This document shows, in pieces, positions 46,851 to 57,611 of a stretch of DNA of 64,000 nt. Made by a program: the position numbers and the translations under genes. A model generated the notes under the pieces. It saw only the letters and a list, made by a program, of their open reading frames with translations, did no database searches and was not told the DNA's origin. Source of the stretch: Pelistega suis (GTDB lineage: Bacteria > Pseudomonadota > Gammaproteobacteria > Burkholderiales > Burkholderiaceae_B); the NCBI RefSeq assembly GCF_013133795.1, contig NZ_JABGBN010000003.1:62001-126000 (forward strand). Direction: 5' to 3'. Numbering within the stretch: position 1 is the stretch's first letter; every line of letters starts with the position of its first letter.

Positions 46851-49466
46851 ATGAAAACCGCTGAAATTCGTTCTAAGTTTTTAAACTTTTTCCAATCGAA
46901 AGATCATACGATTGTTAAATCGTCTTCTTTAGTTCCGGCTAATGATCCTACTTTATTATTCACCAACTCAGGTATGGTGCAATTTAAGGATGTGTTTACA
47001 GGTAAAGATTCTCGTCCGTACTCTCGTGCGACGACAGCTCAGCGCTCATTGCGTGCAGGCGGTAAGCATAATGACTTAGAGAACGTGGGATATACAGCAC
47101 GTCATCACACTTTCTTTGAAATGTTAGGTAATTTTAGTTTTGGTGATTACTTCAAAGAAAATGCGATTAAATATGCTTGGGAGCTATTAACGACAGTGTA
47201 TAACTTACCTAAAGAAAAACTTTGGGTAACGGTCTATTTTGAAGACGACGAAGCTTACAATATTTGGAAAGACCAAATCGGCGTGCCTGCAGAGCGTATT
47301 ATTCGTATCGGCGATAACAAAGGCGCTCGTTATGCCTCAGACAACTTCTGGCAAATGGCAGATACAGGTCCTTGTGGTCCTTGTTCTGAGATTTTCTATG
47401 ATCACGGTCCAGATGTATGGGGTGGTCCTCCAGGATCTCCAGAAGAAGATGGTGACCGCTATATTGAAATTTGGAACTTAGTCTTTATGCAGTTTGACCG
47501 TGATAAGGATGGTGTGTTACATCCATTACCACGTCCTTGTGTGGATACAGGTATGGGGCTAGAGCGTATTGCAGCGGTATTGCAGCATGTTCATTCAAAT
47601 TATGAGATTGACTTATTCCAGAAGTTAATCCAAGCGGCTGCGCGTGAGACGAATACAACTGACTTGGCAAATAACTCTTTAAAAGTCATTGCTGATCATA
47701 TCCGTGCATGTAGCTTTATGATTGTGGATGGGGTGATTCCGGGCAACGAAGGTCGTGGTTATGTATTGCGTCGCATTATTCGCCGAGCTTTACGTCATGG
47801 CTATCAGTTAGGTCAAACCAAGCCTTTCTTCCATAAATTAGTGACAGATCTTGTTGGTCAAATGGGTGATGCTTATCCTGAATTAGTGGAACAACAAGAG
47901 CGTGTGGCAGCGGTATTAAAACTCGAAGAAGAGCGTTTTCAAGCGACACTAGAAAAAGGAATGAAGATTCTTGAGGAAAACCTTGAGGGACTTAAGAAAG
48001 GTGGTGTGCTTGATGGTAAGACGGCCTTTACTCTTTATGATACTTATGGCTTCCCGTTTGACTTAACGGCGGATATTTGCCGTGAGCGTGGTGTAGAAGT
48101 TGATGAAAAGGGTTTTGAAGTGGCGATGCAGCACCAACGCGATACAGCACGTGCGAGCGGTAAGTTCAAGACAAGTCAAAATCTAAGCTACTCAGGTCAA
48201 AATACAGACTTCCAAGGTTATGTGACTTTAGAAACAGAAGCTAAAATTCTTGCGATTTACCAAGACGGTACTTCTGTACAAGAAGCAGCCGAAGGTACAG
48301 ATGTGGTGGTGGTATTGGATCAAACACCATTCTATGCTGAATCAGGTGGTCAAGTCGGTGATGCGGGTGCATTGACTGGTTTTGGTAATGCGGTTGATGT
48401 TTACGATACGCAGAAAATCACAGCGAATGTCTTTGGGCATTATGGCACGGTATCGTTGGGACAAATTAAGGTTGGTGATGCTGTTCAGGCACACGTAAAT
48501 GTACAGCGCCGAGTGAGCATTACACGTAACCACTCCGCAACGCACTTAATGCATAAGGCTTTACGTCAAGTATTAGGTAGTCATGTGCAACAAAAAGGTT
48601 CACTCGTGGATGCAGAAAAAACGCGTTTTGACTTTTCTCATGATGCTCCTGTGACGCAAGCACAAATTGCTGAGGTTGAGGCGATTGTGAATGCAGAGAT
48701 TTTAGCCAATACCGAGGTTCATGCACAAATGATGGGCTTTGATGAGGCTGTTGCTGGTGGTGCTATGGCATTATTCGGTGAGAAATATGGTGATGAAGTC
48801 CGTGTATTAGACATCGGCTTCTCTCGTGAGTTGTGCGGTGGCGTGCATGTCAAACGCACGGGTGATATTGGTTTATTCAAGATTGTTTCTGAGGGTGGTA
48901 TTGCATCAGGTATTCGTCGTGTCGAAGCCGTCACTGGTCAAAATGCCCTAGCATGGTTGCATGGTCTTAATGATAGTGTTGTACAAGCTGCGGCTTTATT
49001 GAAGTCTTCACCAGCGAATCTTCTTGATCGTACTAAAGCGATGCAGGAGCAAGTATCTCAGCTAGAGAAAGAACTCGCACACACCAAAGAAAAACTTGCT
49101 GGTGCGATGGCAACGGAATTAGTGGCTCAAGCTCAAGATATCAATGGTACTAAAGTACTTGTGGCTGAGGTCAAAGATGCGGATACGAAATTCCTTCGTG
49201 ATATGGTGCCGCAACTGAAAGATAAATTACAATCAGGCGTGGTGGTATTAGCGTCTGTTGCAGAGGGTAAAGTGAGTATCGCTGTGGGTGTGACAGCAGA
49301 CAAGACTGCCTCTGTAAAAGCGGGTGAGCTTGTGGGTGTGCTTTCTGAGAAAGTTGGTGGTAAAGGTGGTGGTCGTCCAGATATGGCGATGGGTGGTGGT
49401 ACTAACCCCGCTGCGCTTGCTGCTGCTTTAGCGGAAGTTCCTGCTTGGGTTCAAGCAAAGCTCTAA
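46851..49466 (+). CDS. alaS: Alanyl-tRNA synthetase
   Basis: Charges tRNA-Ala. The class II catalytic core at the N-terminus ([32 protein letters not shown]), an editing domain with zinc-ligand motifs HSATHLMH and [10 protein letters not shown] (about 560-670), a coiled coil near 735-760 and the C-terminal C-Ala domain ending [14 protein letters not shown]. 871 residues, full length. A TATAAT at 46810-46815 may serve as its -10. Confidence 0.98.
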   Translation: MKTAEIRSKFLNFFQSKDHTIVKSSSLVPANDPTLLFTNSGMVQFKDVFTGKDSRPYSRATTAQRSLRAGGKHNDLENVGYTARHHTFFEMLGNFSFGDYFKENAIKYAWELLTTVYNLPKEKLWVTVYFEDDEAYNIWKDQIGVPAERIIRIGDNKGARYASDNFWQMADTGPCGPCSEIFYDHGPDVWGGPPGSPEEDGDRYIEIWNLVFMQFDRDKDGVLHPLPRPCVDTGMGLERIAAVLQHVHSNYEIDLFQKLIQAAARETNTTDLANNSLKVIADHIRACSFMIVDGVIPGNEGRGYVLRRIIRRALRHGYQLGQTKPFFHKLVTDLVGQMGDAYPELVEQQERVAAVLKLEEERFQATLEKGMKILEENLEGLKKGGVLDGKTAFTLYDTYGFPFDLTADICRERGVEVDEKGFEVAMQHQRDTARASGKFKTSQNLSYSGQNTDFQGYVTLETEAKILAIYQDGTSVQEAAEGTDVVVVLDQTPFYAESGGQVGDAGALTGFGNAVDVYDTQKITANVFGHYGTVSLGQIKVGDAVQAHVNVQRRVSITRNHSATHLMHKALRQVLGSHVQQKGSLVDAEKTRFDFSHDAPVTQAQIAEVEAIVNAEILANTEVHAQMMGFDEAVAGGAMALFGEKYGDEVRVLDIGFSRELCGGVHVKRTGDIGLFKIVSEGGIASGIRRVEAVTGQNALAWLHGLNDSVVQAAALLKSSPANLLDRTKAMQEQVSQLEKELAHTKEKLAGAMATELVAQAQDINGTKVLVAEVKDADTKFLRDMVPQLKDKLQSGVVVLASVAEGKVSIAVGVTADKTASVKAGELVGVLSEKVGGKGGGRPDMAMGGGTNPAALAAALAEVPAWVQAKL

Positions 49467-49477
49467 ATTACTTTGTG

Positions 49478-49723
49478 ATGAGTCAGTATCCTGATTTTGT
49501 AGCGACAATTGATACGTCTGGTTTGACGTGTCCTTTGCCGCTCCTGCGGACAAAGAAAGCATTACAAACGATTGAAAGTGGTCAAGTGCTTAAAATCCTC
49601 ACGACGGATAAAAGTGCATTGAGTGACTTTCAGGCATTTGCCAAACAAACGGGTAATACGATACTTTTACAAGAACCGACTGAGGTAGAAGGAACAGTTG
49701 TTCATTTTATTCAAAAACGTTAA
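49478..49723 (+). CDS. TusA-family sulfurtransferase
   Basis: 81 residues, with the catalytic Cys in the family motif TSGLTCPLPLLRTKKAL (near residue 17) and a Pro-rich turn. TusA-like proteins hand on persulfide sulfur for tRNA thiolation, molybdopterin or sulfur oxidation; which applies is unclear. The frame is open into alaS, but ATG 49478, 12 bases past the alaS stop, gives the family length. Confidence 0.88.
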   Translation: MSQYPDFVATIDTSGLTCPLPLLRTKKALQTIESGQVLKILTTDKSALSDFQAFAKQTGNTILLQEPTEVEGTVVHFIQKR

Positions 49724-49784
49724 AGTCGTTTGAAGTGGGTTGTTGTAATTTGGTGTGATTTTTATTAAAAATCATAGCTAAGTA

Positions 49785-49813
49785 TTGATTTATTTAGAAA
49801 AAACTTCTAAAAT
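49785..49813 (+). promoter_or_regulatory. Sigma-70 promoter of rpsP
   Basis: TTGATT (49785-49790), 17 bases, TAAAAT (49808-49813); about 40 bases of leader with an AAGAGGA ribosome site. Confidence 0.65.
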
Positions 49814-49861
49814 TACTCGTTTATTAACTGTGTTAACTAACTTTTAAGAGGAATAACCCCC

Positions 49862-50107
49862 ATGGTGGTGATTCGTTTAGCCCGTGGTGGCTCTAAAAAA
49901 CGTCCATTTTACAATATCGTAGCTGCTGATTCACGTAACCGTCGTGACGGTCGCTTTATCGAGCGCGTTGGTTTTTACAATCCAGTAGGTAATCCTAATG
50001 TTGAAAACTTACGTATCGCTTTAGATCGCGTAAATCACTGGACTTCTAACGGTGCTCAGGTTTCTGACGCTGTTGCTCGTTTATTAAAAGCTTACAAACC
50101 AGCTTAA
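49862..50107 (+). CDS. rpsP: 30S ribosomal protein S16
   Basis: 81 residues, standard: [20 protein letters not shown] then [19 protein letters not shown]. It binds 16S rRNA early in 30S assembly. First gene of the rpsP-rimM-trmD group, separated from rimM by a terminator. Confidence 0.97.
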   Translation: MVVIRLARGGSKKRPFYNIVAADSRNRRDGRFIERVGFYNPVGNPNVENLRIALDRVNHWTSNGAQVSDAVARLLKAYKPA

Positions 50108-50164
50108 TTAACGAGAGATTTGCTGCTCGAGTGGATTTCACACTACAATAGCAGACAGGATACG

Positions 50165-50195
50165 ACGACCGTCAGTTTTGCTGACGGTCGTTTTG
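50165..50195 (+). terminator. Terminator between rpsP and rimM
   Basis: ACGACCGTCAG (50165-50175), TTTTG, CTGACGGTCGT (50181-50191), then TTTGTTT. A strong hairpin 25 bases before rimM. Confidence 0.85.
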
Positions 50196-50219
50196 TTTAT
50201 ATTATGATTTGATAAGACT

Positions 50220-50813
50220 ATGCAAAAAATTCCAGAGGATTTGGTTGAGGTAGGGCGTATTAGTGATGCGTACGGTGTTCAGGGGATGATTAAGGTTATT
50301 CCTTTTTCTGAACAAGAAACGGTATTGCTAGACGTCAATCAATGGTGGTTAATGCGTACGGATTTAAAGGGAAAGCCTTTGGAGCCTATGCGTGATGCTC
50401 AGCTTATTCGTAGTCGTTCACAAGGCAGTGCTGTTGTCGCCAAGCTTAAAGATATTGCTGATCGTGATCAGGCACAAGTCTTAAAAGGCACGACAGTTTA
50501 TATCTCTCGAGCAGATTTCCCTAACGCTGATGAAGATGAGTTTTATTGGGTCGATTTAATCGGATGTGCAGTTTATAGCTCACAAACCCAACCAGAAACC
50601 TTAATTGGTGTGGTGACTGAGGTATCCGATAATGGTGCGCATGGTGTGTTGCATGTACATCGTCAAAAACTTAATGCCTCAGGTGAGTTAGAAGGGGTGA
50701 TGACGGCAAAGGGGCGTGCTGTTGAGGTATTGGTGCCTTTTGTGAAGCAGATGGTGCCGGTAGTGGATTTAGATAAGCGTTATATTCAAGCGGATTGGCC
50801 GGTAGATTTCTAA
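50220..50813 (+). CDS. rimM: Ribosome maturation factor RimM
   Basis: 30S assembly factor that contacts S19. N-terminal barrel ([20 protein letters not shown]) and C-terminal PRC barrel ([28 protein letters not shown]). 197 residues, somewhat longer than E. coli. Lies behind the rpsP terminator, so it is expected to be made at lower levels than S16. trmD overlaps its stop by one base. Confidence 0.95.
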   Translation: MQKIPEDLVEVGRISDAYGVQGMIKVIPFSEQETVLLDVNQWWLMRTDLKGKPLEPMRDAQLIRSRSQGSAVVAKLKDIADRDQAQVLKGTTVYISRADFPNADEDEFYWVDLIGCAVYSSQTQPETLIGVVTEVSDNGAHGVLHVHRQKLNASGELEGVMTAKGRAVEVLVPFVKQMVPVVDLDKRYIQADWPVDF

Positions 50814-51595
50814 TGCGTATCGATGTTATTACCTTATTCCCAGAAATGTTTTCTGTTGTCTCTGAGTTAGGCGTAACGGGCAGGGCACATCAAAAAGGAA
50901 TTTGGTCTTTGAAGACATGGAATCCTCGAGATTTTACAGAGGATGTGCATCATACAGTGGATGATCGACCTTATGGTGGTGGTCCTGGTATGGTGATGCT
51001 CGCAGAGCCTTTAGTTAAAACCTTGCGAGCGATTAAGGCGGAACATCAAACTTTAGGTATTCATCATCCGGTGTGTTTGATGAGTCCTATTGGTGAGGTA
51101 TTTACTCAGCTTAAGGCTCAGCAACTTAGTCAAAGTACGGGATTTATTTTGCTGTGTGGTCGATACGAAGGGATTGATCAGCGCTTTATTGATCGCTATG
51201 TTGATGTACAAATTTCCTTAGGGGATTTTGTATTGTCGGGCGGTGAGATTGCGGCATTGGCGATTTTGGATAGTATGGTTCGTTTGCTGCCGGGTGTGTT
51301 AAATACGCATGACTCTGCTTTGCAAGATTCTTTTCATCCTTCGCAGGCTGGTTTACTAGATAGTCCTCATTATACGCGTCCAGAGGTTTTTGAGGGGGAA
51401 TCTGTGCCGGAAGTATTGCTGTCTGGGCATCATAAGAATATCGCACGTTGGCGTCGAGAACAATCCTTAAAATTAAGCTTGCAGTATCGTCCTGATTTGA
51501 TTGAAAAGGCAAAGCAAGGCAATTTATTAAGTGCGGATGACTTAAAAATGTTAAGTTTTCTTAATAAGTCCTCGGAAATGCCTCCAAGTACCTAA
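50813..51595 (+). CDS. trmD: tRNA (guanine-37-N1)-methyltransferase
   Basis: SPOUT-class enzyme that methylates G37 next to the anticodon and prevents frameshifting. Trefoil-knot motifs: [26 protein letters not shown] (about 108-122) and [14 protein letters not shown]. 260 residues from [13 protein letters not shown]. An in-frame start at 50795 lies inside rimM and is rejected. The usual next gene, rplS (L19), is not here. Confidence 0.96.
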   Translation: MRIDVITLFPEMFSVVSELGVTGRAHQKGIWSLKTWNPRDFTEDVHHTVDDRPYGGGPGMVMLAEPLVKTLRAIKAEHQTLGIHHPVCLMSPIGEVFTQLKAQQLSQSTGFILLCGRYEGIDQRFIDRYVDVQISLGDFVLSGGEIAALAILDSMVRLLPGVLNTHDSALQDSFHPSQAGLLDSPHYTRPEVFEGESVPEVLLSGHHKNIARWRREQSLKLSLQYRPDLIEKAKQGNLLSADDLKMLSFLNKSSEMPPST

Positions 51596-51651
51596 AAATC
51601 TTTTTGAAACTACTTGAAAAATAAAGGCTTTTAGTTCAAACTATCACCACT

Positions 51652-52143
51652 ATGGAAACAAAAGTACTTTTCGTCTGTATGGGGAATATTTGCCGCTCGC
51701 CTAGCGCAGTGGGGGTATTGCGTCATCTGGTTTATCAAGCGGGTCTACAAGAAAGCATCAAGATTGATTGTGCAGCGACGCACGATTATCATGTTGGCGA
51801 AGCACCTGATGGTAGAGCACAGTTTGTGTCGCGTAAACACGGTTATGATATTAGTGATATCCGTGCTCGTCAGATTACGCCTGCAGATATTAAAGAGTAT
51901 GATTTAATTCTTGCGATGGATTGGGAATCTTTATCTTATCTTCAACAGATGGGTGTTCGCCAAGATCATCACAAGATGATGTTATTGATGCGTTATGCCA
52001 ATGATTATGAGGAAGCTACTGTACCAGATCCTTATTATGGTGGGGTAGATGGCTTTTTTAAGATGTTAGATTATCTAGAAGATGCGTGTCAGGGTTTGTT
52101 TGAAGTGTTGAGTAAGCGTGTCACGCAATATCAAGTTGCCTAG
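51652..52143 (+). CDS. Low-molecular-weight protein tyrosine phosphatase
   Basis: 163 residues. The P-loop VCMGNICRSPSA (near residue 9) has the nucleophilic Cys and Arg of the C-x5-R-S signature, and the general-acid Asp is in VPDPYYGG (near 125). Cytoplasmic. In many betaproteobacteria this gene stands next to iscR as here; substrates are unknown. Confidence 0.92.
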   Translation: METKVLFVCMGNICRSPSAVGVLRHLVYQAGLQESIKIDCAATHDYHVGEAPDGRAQFVSRKHGYDISDIRARQITPADIKEYDLILAMDWESLSYLQQMGVRQDHHKMMLLMRYANDYEEATVPDPYYGGVDGFFKMLDYLEDACQGLFEVLSKRVTQYQVA

Positions 52144-52155
52144 GCAAAAATTTTT

Positions 52156-52195
52156 AAAGACCTTGTGATGATTTCACAAGGTCTTTGTCTTTTCT
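52156..52195 (+). terminator. Terminator before the isc operon
   Basis: AAAGACCTTGTGA (52156-52168) with TCACAAGGTCTTT (52174-52186), perfect 13-base arms, then a T-rich stretch. Confidence 0.88.
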
Positions 52196-52273
52196 GGGTA
52201 TAATATTACGCGTTGTAACGACTGAATGTTGTATAAGGGGATAATTCCCTAGCATTTTACTTGGGTATTTGTT

Positions 52274-52298
52274 ATACTTGAGTAAATTACTTGGTTAT
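52274..52298 (+). promoter_or_regulatory. IscR type-1-like binding site in the isc promoter
   Basis: ATACTTGAGT (52274-52283) is followed by an inverted ATAACCAAGT half (52298-52289). The first half agrees with the IscR type-1 half-site ATASYYGACT in nine of ten positions; the second is weaker. It overlaps the probable -10 area 15-40 bases before iscR, fitting repression by [2Fe-2S] IscR. Confidence 0.55.
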
Positions 52299-52312
52299 AC
52301 AAGGAAACTGCT

Positions 52313-52813
52313 ATGAGATTAACAACAAAAGGTCGTTTCGCTGTGACTGCGATGATTGATTTAGGCTTACGCCATCACGCAGGTCCCGTCACCTTAGCTG
52401 CGATTAGCCAGCGTCAAAATATTTCTCTTTCTTATTTAGAGCAATTATTTGGTAAGTTGCGTCGCCACGAACTTGTCGAGAGCATTCGTGGTCCTGGTGG
52501 TGGCTATACATTGGCTAAATATGCACGAGATATTACGATTGCGGATATTATTTTTGCTGTGGATGAGCCTTTAGATGCAACAGGCTGTGGCAACAAAACG
52601 CCCTGTTCAAGCGGGCGAGACGGCAGAGAAAGTGGTCATTGTATGACGCATGACCTTTGGAGTAATTTAAATCGCCGCATGGTGGACTATTTAGATTCGG
52701 TGAGTTTACAAGAATTAGTCGACCAGCAGCGTATGCGTCAAATTCAACAAACAGAGACTAGTCCCGTTCATATTCAACGTAAGAACGATGCCCTAAGTTC
52801 TGTATTAGCTTAA
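52313..52813 (+). CDS. iscR: Iron-sulfur cluster regulator IscR
   Basis: Rrf2-family repressor and sensor of Fe-S status. Winged helix in residues 1-70 ([17 protein letters not shown], then [12 protein letters not shown]). Cluster ligands Cys92, Cys98 and Cys110 with a nearby His (CMTHDLW); the last spacing is six residues longer than in E. coli. 166 residues. First gene of iscRSUA-hscBA-fdx. Confidence 0.95.
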   Translation: MRLTTKGRFAVTAMIDLGLRHHAGPVTLAAISQRQNISLSYLEQLFGKLRRHELVESIRGPGGGYTLAKYARDITIADIIFAVDEPLDATGCGNKTPCSSGRDGRESGHCMTHDLWSNLNRRMVDYLDSVSLQELVDQQRMRQIQQTETSPVHIQRKNDALSSVLA

Positions 52814-52829
52814 AATTCTGGAGTTTCTC

Positions 52830-54041
52830 ATGTCAACTCGTCCTATTTATTTAGATTATTCTGCGACAACACCTGTCGATCCACGTGTCGCTGAGGCAAT
52901 GATTCCTTGGCTCTGTGAAAATTTTGGTAACCCAGCTTCTCGTAGTCATTCTTATGGTTGGGAAGCCGAAGATGCTGTAGAAAAAGCGCGTGCGCAAGTC
53001 GCTAGTCTTGTTAAAGCAGATCCTCGCGAAATCGTATGGACTTCTGGTGCCACAGAGTCTAATAATCTTGCGATTAAAGGTGCTGCACATTTCTATCAAG
53101 AAAAAGGCAAACATCTGATTACCGTACGTACAGAGCATAAAGCGGTATTGGATACTATGCGTGAGTTAGAGCGTCAGGGTTTTGAAGTCACCTATCTTGA
53201 TGTTCAAGAAAATGGTCTTTTAGATTTAGAGGTATTAAAAGCAGCGATTCGTCCAGATACGATTCTAGTATCGGTGATGATGGTAAATAACGAAATTGGT
53301 GTAATCCAAGATATTGAAGCCATTGGTGAGATTACGCGTGAGAAAGGTATTGTTTTCCATGTAGATTCAGCTCAAGCCGCAGGTAAAGTAGAGATTGATT
53401 TAACGAAGTTAAAAGTGGACTTAATGTCATTCTCTGCACATAAAATTTATGGCCCAAAAGGTATCGGTGCACTTTATATTCGTCGTAAACCACGTGTCCG
53501 TATCGAAGCGCAGATGCATGGTGGAGGTCATGAACGTGGTTTCCGTTCAGGTACATTGCCAACGCACCAAATTGTTGGTATGGGTGAGGCTTTTGCGATT
53601 GCAGAAGCAGAGATGGCAGAAGAAAATGCACGTATCCGCCGTTTACGGGATCGTTTATTAGCAGGTCTATCAGAAATTCAAGAGACCTATGTGAATGGTG
53701 ACATGGAACATCGTGTACCCCATAACTTGAACATTAGCTTTAATTATGTAGAGGGTGAATCGCTCATTATGGCGATTAAAGAACTTGCCGTATCAAGTGG
53801 TTCTGCGTGTACATCAGCGAGTTTAGAGCCTTCGTATGTATTACGTGCGTTGGGACGTAATGATGAGTTAGCACATAGCTCTATCCGTTTTACCATTGGT
53901 CGCTTTACGACGGAAGCAGAGGTGGATAGTGCGATTGAACTATTAAAAACGCGAGTTGGTAAATTACGTGATATGTCACCTCTATGGGAAATGGCACAGG
54001 AGGGTATCGACCTCAATACGGTGCAATGGGCAGCTCACTAA
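52830..54041 (+). CDS. iscS: Cysteine desulfurase IscS
   Basis: PLP enzyme that takes sulfur from cysteine as a persulfide and passes it to IscU, tRNA thiolation and others. PLP Lys in [12 protein letters not shown] (near 206), the mobile-loop Cys in [17 protein letters not shown] (about 327), and [14 protein letters not shown] at the start. 403 residues. Good GGAGTTTCTC spacing to iscR. Confidence 0.98.
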   Translation: MSTRPIYLDYSATTPVDPRVAEAMIPWLCENFGNPASRSHSYGWEAEDAVEKARAQVASLVKADPREIVWTSGATESNNLAIKGAAHFYQEKGKHLITVRTEHKAVLDTMRELERQGFEVTYLDVQENGLLDLEVLKAAIRPDTILVSVMMVNNEIGVIQDIEAIGEITREKGIVFHVDSAQAAGKVEIDLTKLKVDLMSFSAHKIYGPKGIGALYIRRKPRVRIEAQMHGGGHERGFRSGTLPTHQIVGMGEAFAIAEAEMAEENARIRRLRDRLLAGLSEIQETYVNGDMEHRVPHNLNISFNYVEGESLIMAIKELAVSSGSACTSASLEPSYVLRALGRNDELAHSSIRFTIGRFTTEAEVDSAIELLKTRVGKLRDMSPLWEMAQEGIDLNTVQWAAH

Positions 54042-54065
54042 GATTGAATAAAAGGAATTATTATC

Positions 54066-54446
54066 ATGGCATATAGCGATAAAGTATTAGATCATTATGA
54101 GAATCCTCGTAACGTAGGCTCTTTTGAAAAGGGTGATGATAGCGTAGGTACAGGTATGGTGGGTGCACCAGCCTGTGGTGATGTAATGAAATTACAAATC
54201 AAAGTGAATGAAGCAGGCGTGATTGAAGACGCTCGCTTTAAAACATATGGCTGTGGCTCAGCGATTGCATCTAGTTCATTAGTGACAGAGTGGGTAAAAG
54301 GCAAGACATTGGATCAAGCGCTAGAAATTCGCAATGCTGATATTGCAGAAGAATTGGCATTACCACCGGTAAAAATTCACTGTTCAATTCTTGCAGAAGA
54401 TGCGATTAAGGCAGCAGTAGCAGATTACAAAAGCAAAAAAGCATAA
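54066..54446 (+). CDS. iscU: Fe-S cluster scaffold IscU
   Basis: 126 residues with the three cluster Cys in GAPACGDVMKL, FKTYGCGSAIASSS and PVKIHCSILAEDAI, and the HscA-recognition motif LPPVK. Assembles [2Fe-2S] clusters with IscS and releases them through HscBA. Confidence 0.98.
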   Translation: MAYSDKVLDHYENPRNVGSFEKGDDSVGTGMVGAPACGDVMKLQIKVNEAGVIEDARFKTYGCGSAIASSSLVTEWVKGKTLDQALEIRNADIAEELALPPVKIHCSILAEDAIKAAVADYKSKKA

Positions 54447-54456
54447 GTGAACGATT

Positions 54457-54780
54457 ATGGCGGTTACTCTTACTGAAAAAGCAGCAAAACATATCCAACG
54501 TAATATCGATAAGCGTGGTAAGGGCTTAGGCTTGCGTGTGGGTGTACGTACATCAGGTTGTTCTGGTATGGCTTATAAACTGGAATACGTGGATGAACAA
54601 GATGCACACGATCAAATCTTTGAAAGCTTTAATGTTAAAGTATTTGTTGATCCTAAAAGTCTCCCTTACATTGACGGAACAGAGCTTGATTTTGTCCGTG
54701 AGGGCTTAAACGAAGGGTTTAAATTTAAAAACCCTAAAGAAAAAGCAAGCTGCGGTTGCGGTGAGTCTTTCTCTGTTTAA
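54457..54780 (+). CDS. iscA: Fe-S carrier IscA
   Basis: A-type carrier, 107 residues; conserved Cys in [14 protein letters not shown] and in ASCGCGESF at the end. Helps [4Fe-4S] maturation. Confidence 0.97.
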   Translation: MAVTLTEKAAKHIQRNIDKRGKGLGLRVGVRTSGCSGMAYKLEYVDEQDAHDQIFESFNVKVFVDPKSLPYIDGTELDFVREGLNEGFKFKNPKEKASCGCGESFSV

Positions 54781-54792
54781 GACGAGAGAGTT

Positions 54793-55293
54793 ATGGATAG
54801 CTATTTTAGTCTATTAAACCTTGCGCCTACGTTTGCTCTTGATGCGGATGCATTGGAGCGTGCGTGGCGTGAGGCTTCCGCACGTGTACATCCTGATCGT
54901 TTTGCGACAGCGAGTGCCGCAGAAAAACGTGTGGCGATGCAATGGGCCTCTCGTATTAATCAGGCGTATGAGGTATTGCGTAAACCCGTAAAACGAGCAG
55001 CATATCTTTGCGAGCTTGCTGGACATTCTGTTGATGCTGAGAACAATACTCGCATGGATACGGCTTTTTTGATGAAGCAGATGCAATGGCGTGAAGAACT
55101 CGAAGAGGCAGCAGGCGATGCTACCGCATTACAAGCGCTTAAAACCACGATTGACGCAGAAGAGCAAGCGTTGGAGCGTTGTTTAACTGAGCTTTTGGAT
55201 AGTAAAAAAGACTATGCAACAGCAAGTGAGAAAGTCCGTCAATTGATGTTTATCACTAAAATTCAACAAGAAATTCAATCATTAATCGCATAA
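54793..55293 (+). CDS. hscB: Co-chaperone HscB
   Basis: 166 residues: J-domain with HPD in ARVHPDRFATAS (near 36), then the C-terminal three-helix part that binds IscU (MDTAFLMKQMQWREELEEA). Stimulates HscA ATPase. Seven bases before hscA. Confidence 0.95.
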   Translation: MDSYFSLLNLAPTFALDADALERAWREASARVHPDRFATASAAEKRVAMQWASRINQAYEVLRKPVKRAAYLCELAGHSVDAENNTRMDTAFLMKQMQWREELEEAAGDATALQALKTTIDAEEQALERCLTELLDSKKDYATASEKVRQLMFITKIQQEIQSLIA

Positions 55294-55299
55294 ATTTAT

Positions 55300-57159
55300 A
55301 TGGCACTTTTACAAATTTCAGAGCCTGGTCAAGCCCCAGCACCGCATCAACGTAAATTAGCGGTGGGGATTGATTTAGGTACAACGCATTCTTTGGTCGC
55401 TACGGTGCGTAGCAGTGTGGTTGAGGTTCTTCCTGATGAACAAGGCAAAGAACTTTTACCGTCAGCGGTTCGCTATTTGAAAGATGGAAGTGTGCATATT
55501 GGGATACCTGCTGTCAAAGCACAAAATCGCGATCCTTATAATACCTTATTATCTATTAAACGTCTCATGGGACGCTCTTATGAAGAGTCGGTAGAGTTGG
55601 GCTTGCCATATCGTCTAGAAAAAGACGGTGGTAGCGTCCGTGTTAAGACGATTCAGGGCGATGTGAGTCCTGTCGAAGTCTCAGCACAAATTTTAGCGAA
55701 ATTACGTCAGCGTGCCGAAGACTCTCTTGGAGATGATATTACGGGGGCTGTCATTACGGTACCTGCGTATTTTGATGATGCACAACGCCAAGCGACAAGA
55801 GATGCTGCACGTCTAGCGGGTCTGAATGTATTGCGTTTATTAAATGAGCCGACAGCCGCAGCGATTGCTTATGGTTTGGATAACGAAGCAGAGGGTATCT
55901 ATGCGGTTTATGACTTAGGTGGTGGCACGTTTGATATTTCTATCTTGAAATTGAGTAAAGGTGTTTTTGAAGTGATTGCGACAGGGGGGGATACCCAGTT
56001 AGGTGGCGATGACTTTGATGAATTAATCGTCAATGATGTGATGAAGCATCATGATATGAGTACCTTAAATGCTCAAGATAAACGTTTGCTGTTATCGATT
56101 GCTAAAACAGTCCGTGAGCGTTTGACAACACAGACAAAAGCCTATTTCCAAGTTTCTTTATCGGATGGCTTACATATTGATTTAAATTACCCACGTAATC
56201 ATTTTGAAAATCTTGCTTCGCATTTAGTCAATCGTACCTTAGAGCGTGCTAAGCAAGCCCTTAAAGATGCCAATCTAAAAAATAGCGATATCAAAGGTGT
56301 CGTGATGGTAGGTGGTGCGACACGTATGCCTATCGTCCAACAGATGGTGGGAGAGTTTTTTGAGACGACACCCTTGACCAATCTTGACCCAGATAAAGTG
56401 GTGGCGATGGGCGCTGCTTTACAGGCCAATAAATTGGTGGGTAACCGTACAGCAGGGGAAGATTGGCTATTACTAGACGTAACCCCTTTATCGCTTGGGA
56501 TTGAAACTATGGGTGGTCTAGTCGAGCGGATTATTGAACGCAATAGTACGATTCCGGTCGCACGAGCGCAAGAGTTTACCACCTTTAAAGATGGTCAAAC
56601 AGCGATGAGTATTCATGTGTTGCAGGGCGAGCGTGAATTAGTGGATGCGAATCGCTCCTTAGCACGTTTTGAGTTGCGTGGTATTCCGCCAATGGTAGCG
56701 GGTGCTGCACGTATTCGTGTGACTTTTCAAGTCGATGCAGATGGCTTATTGAGTGTGACAGCTCGTGAGATGAGTACAGGGATTGAATCCGCTATCACTG
56801 TCAAGCCGAGTTACGGTTTAAGCGATGAGGCAATTACCCAAATGCTTGAAGAGGGTATGTCGCAATCTGATTATGATGCTCAACAACGTATGTTGCGTGA
56901 GGAGCAAGTCAATGCTAAGCAATTGATTGAGTCTGTTCAGTCTGCACTAGCTTCAGATAAAGATTTATTAAGTGAAACAGAATTGGCAGCGATTGAGACT
57001 AAATTACAAGAGACAATAACTGTTGCTACCTCTGATGATGTGAATCATATCCGTAAGCAAATCGCCGAATTTTCACAATTAACCGATGAGTTTGCTGCTC
57101 GCCGTATGGATCGTAGTATCCGCCGTGCTTTGGCTGGTAAAGCTCTAGATGAACTTTAA
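55300..57159 (+). CDS. hscA: Fe-S assembly Hsp70 chaperone HscA
   Basis: Hsp70 specialised for Isc[13 protein letters not shown] (near 24), [24 protein letters not shown], and a substrate domain from about 390 with [14 protein letters not shown]. 619 residues, full length. Confidence 0.97.
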   Translation: MALLQISEPGQAPAPHQRKLAVGIDLGTTHSLVATVRSSVVEVLPDEQGKELLPSAVRYLKDGSVHIGIPAVKAQNRDPYNTLLSIKRLMGRSYEESVELGLPYRLEKDGGSVRVKTIQGDVSPVEVSAQILAKLRQRAEDSLGDDITGAVITVPAYFDDAQRQATRDAARLAGLNVLRLLNEPTAAAIAYGLDNEAEGIYAVYDLGGGTFDISILKLSKGVFEVIATGGDTQLGGDDFDELIVNDVMKHHDMSTLNAQDKRLLLSIAKTVRERLTTQTKAYFQVSLSDGLHIDLNYPRNHFENLASHLVNRTLERAKQALKDANLKNSDIKGVVMVGGATRMPIVQQMVGEFFETTPLTNLDPDKVVAMGAALQANKLVGNRTAGEDWLLLDVTPLSLGIETMGGLVERIIERNSTIPVARAQEFTTFKDGQTAMSIHVLQGERELVDANRSLARFELRGIPPMVAGAARIRVTFQVDADGLLSVTAREMSTGIESAITVKPSYGLSDEAITQMLEEGMSQSDYDAQQRMLREEQVNAKQLIESVQSALASDKDLLSETELAAIETKLQETITVATSDDVNHIRKQIAEFSQLTDEFAARRMDRSIRRALAGKALDEL

Positions 57160-57173
57160 TGGAATGAAATAGC

Positions 57174-57515
57174 ATGCCAAAAATTACCGTATTAGCTCAC
57201 GAAACCTTATTACCAGAGGGTAAAGTCATTGAAAATGTCAAAGCGGGAGAATCCATTCTTGATGTTTTGCTCGCTAATGATATTGAGTTAGAACACGCTT
57301 GTGAAAAGTCGTGTGCCTGTACAACGTGTCATGTTGTTGTGAAAGAGGGCTTTAACTCACTAGAAGACGCCACCGATGATGAAGAGGATTTGCTCGATAA
57401 GGCATGGGGTTTGAAACCTACCTCTCGTTTATCTTGCCAAGCATTAGTGGCGGATAGTGATTTGGTGATTGAGATTCCAAAGTACACGATTAATCACGCG
57501 AAAGAGAATCACTAA
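57174..57515 (+). CDS. fdx: Isc-type [2Fe-2S] ferredoxin
   Basis: 113 residues with the adrenodoxin-type Cys pattern CEKSCACTTC (about 43-52) and LSCQAL near 88. Supplies electrons to cluster assembly. Last gene of the operon; iscX, which often follows, is not present. The stop codon lies in a 7-base-arm palindrome. Confidence 0.97.
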   Translation: MPKITVLAHETLLPEGKVIENVKAGESILDVLLANDIELEHACEKSCACTTCHVVVKEGFNSLEDATDDEEDLLDKAWGLKPTSRLSCQALVADSDLVIEIPKYTINHAKENH

Positions 57516-57607
57516 ATCCTATGGATTTAGTAATTCCGGCGAACACGGTACTTCTGTCTATGACAGAAGTCGACGCAGTCGGATAGCATAGCTAAACCGT
57601 GTGAGAC
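57514..57607. repeat. Palindromes between convergent fdx and nitronate monooxygenase genes
   Basis: TAAATCC-TAT-GGATTTA (57514-57530, over the fdx stop), then ACTTCTGTC-TAT-GACAGAAGT (57551-57571), itself inside a larger ACACGGT/ACCGTGT pair (about 57544-57603). No T runs; probably a two-way stop for transcription or a decayed element. Confidence 0.5.
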
Positions 57608-57611
57608 AAAA

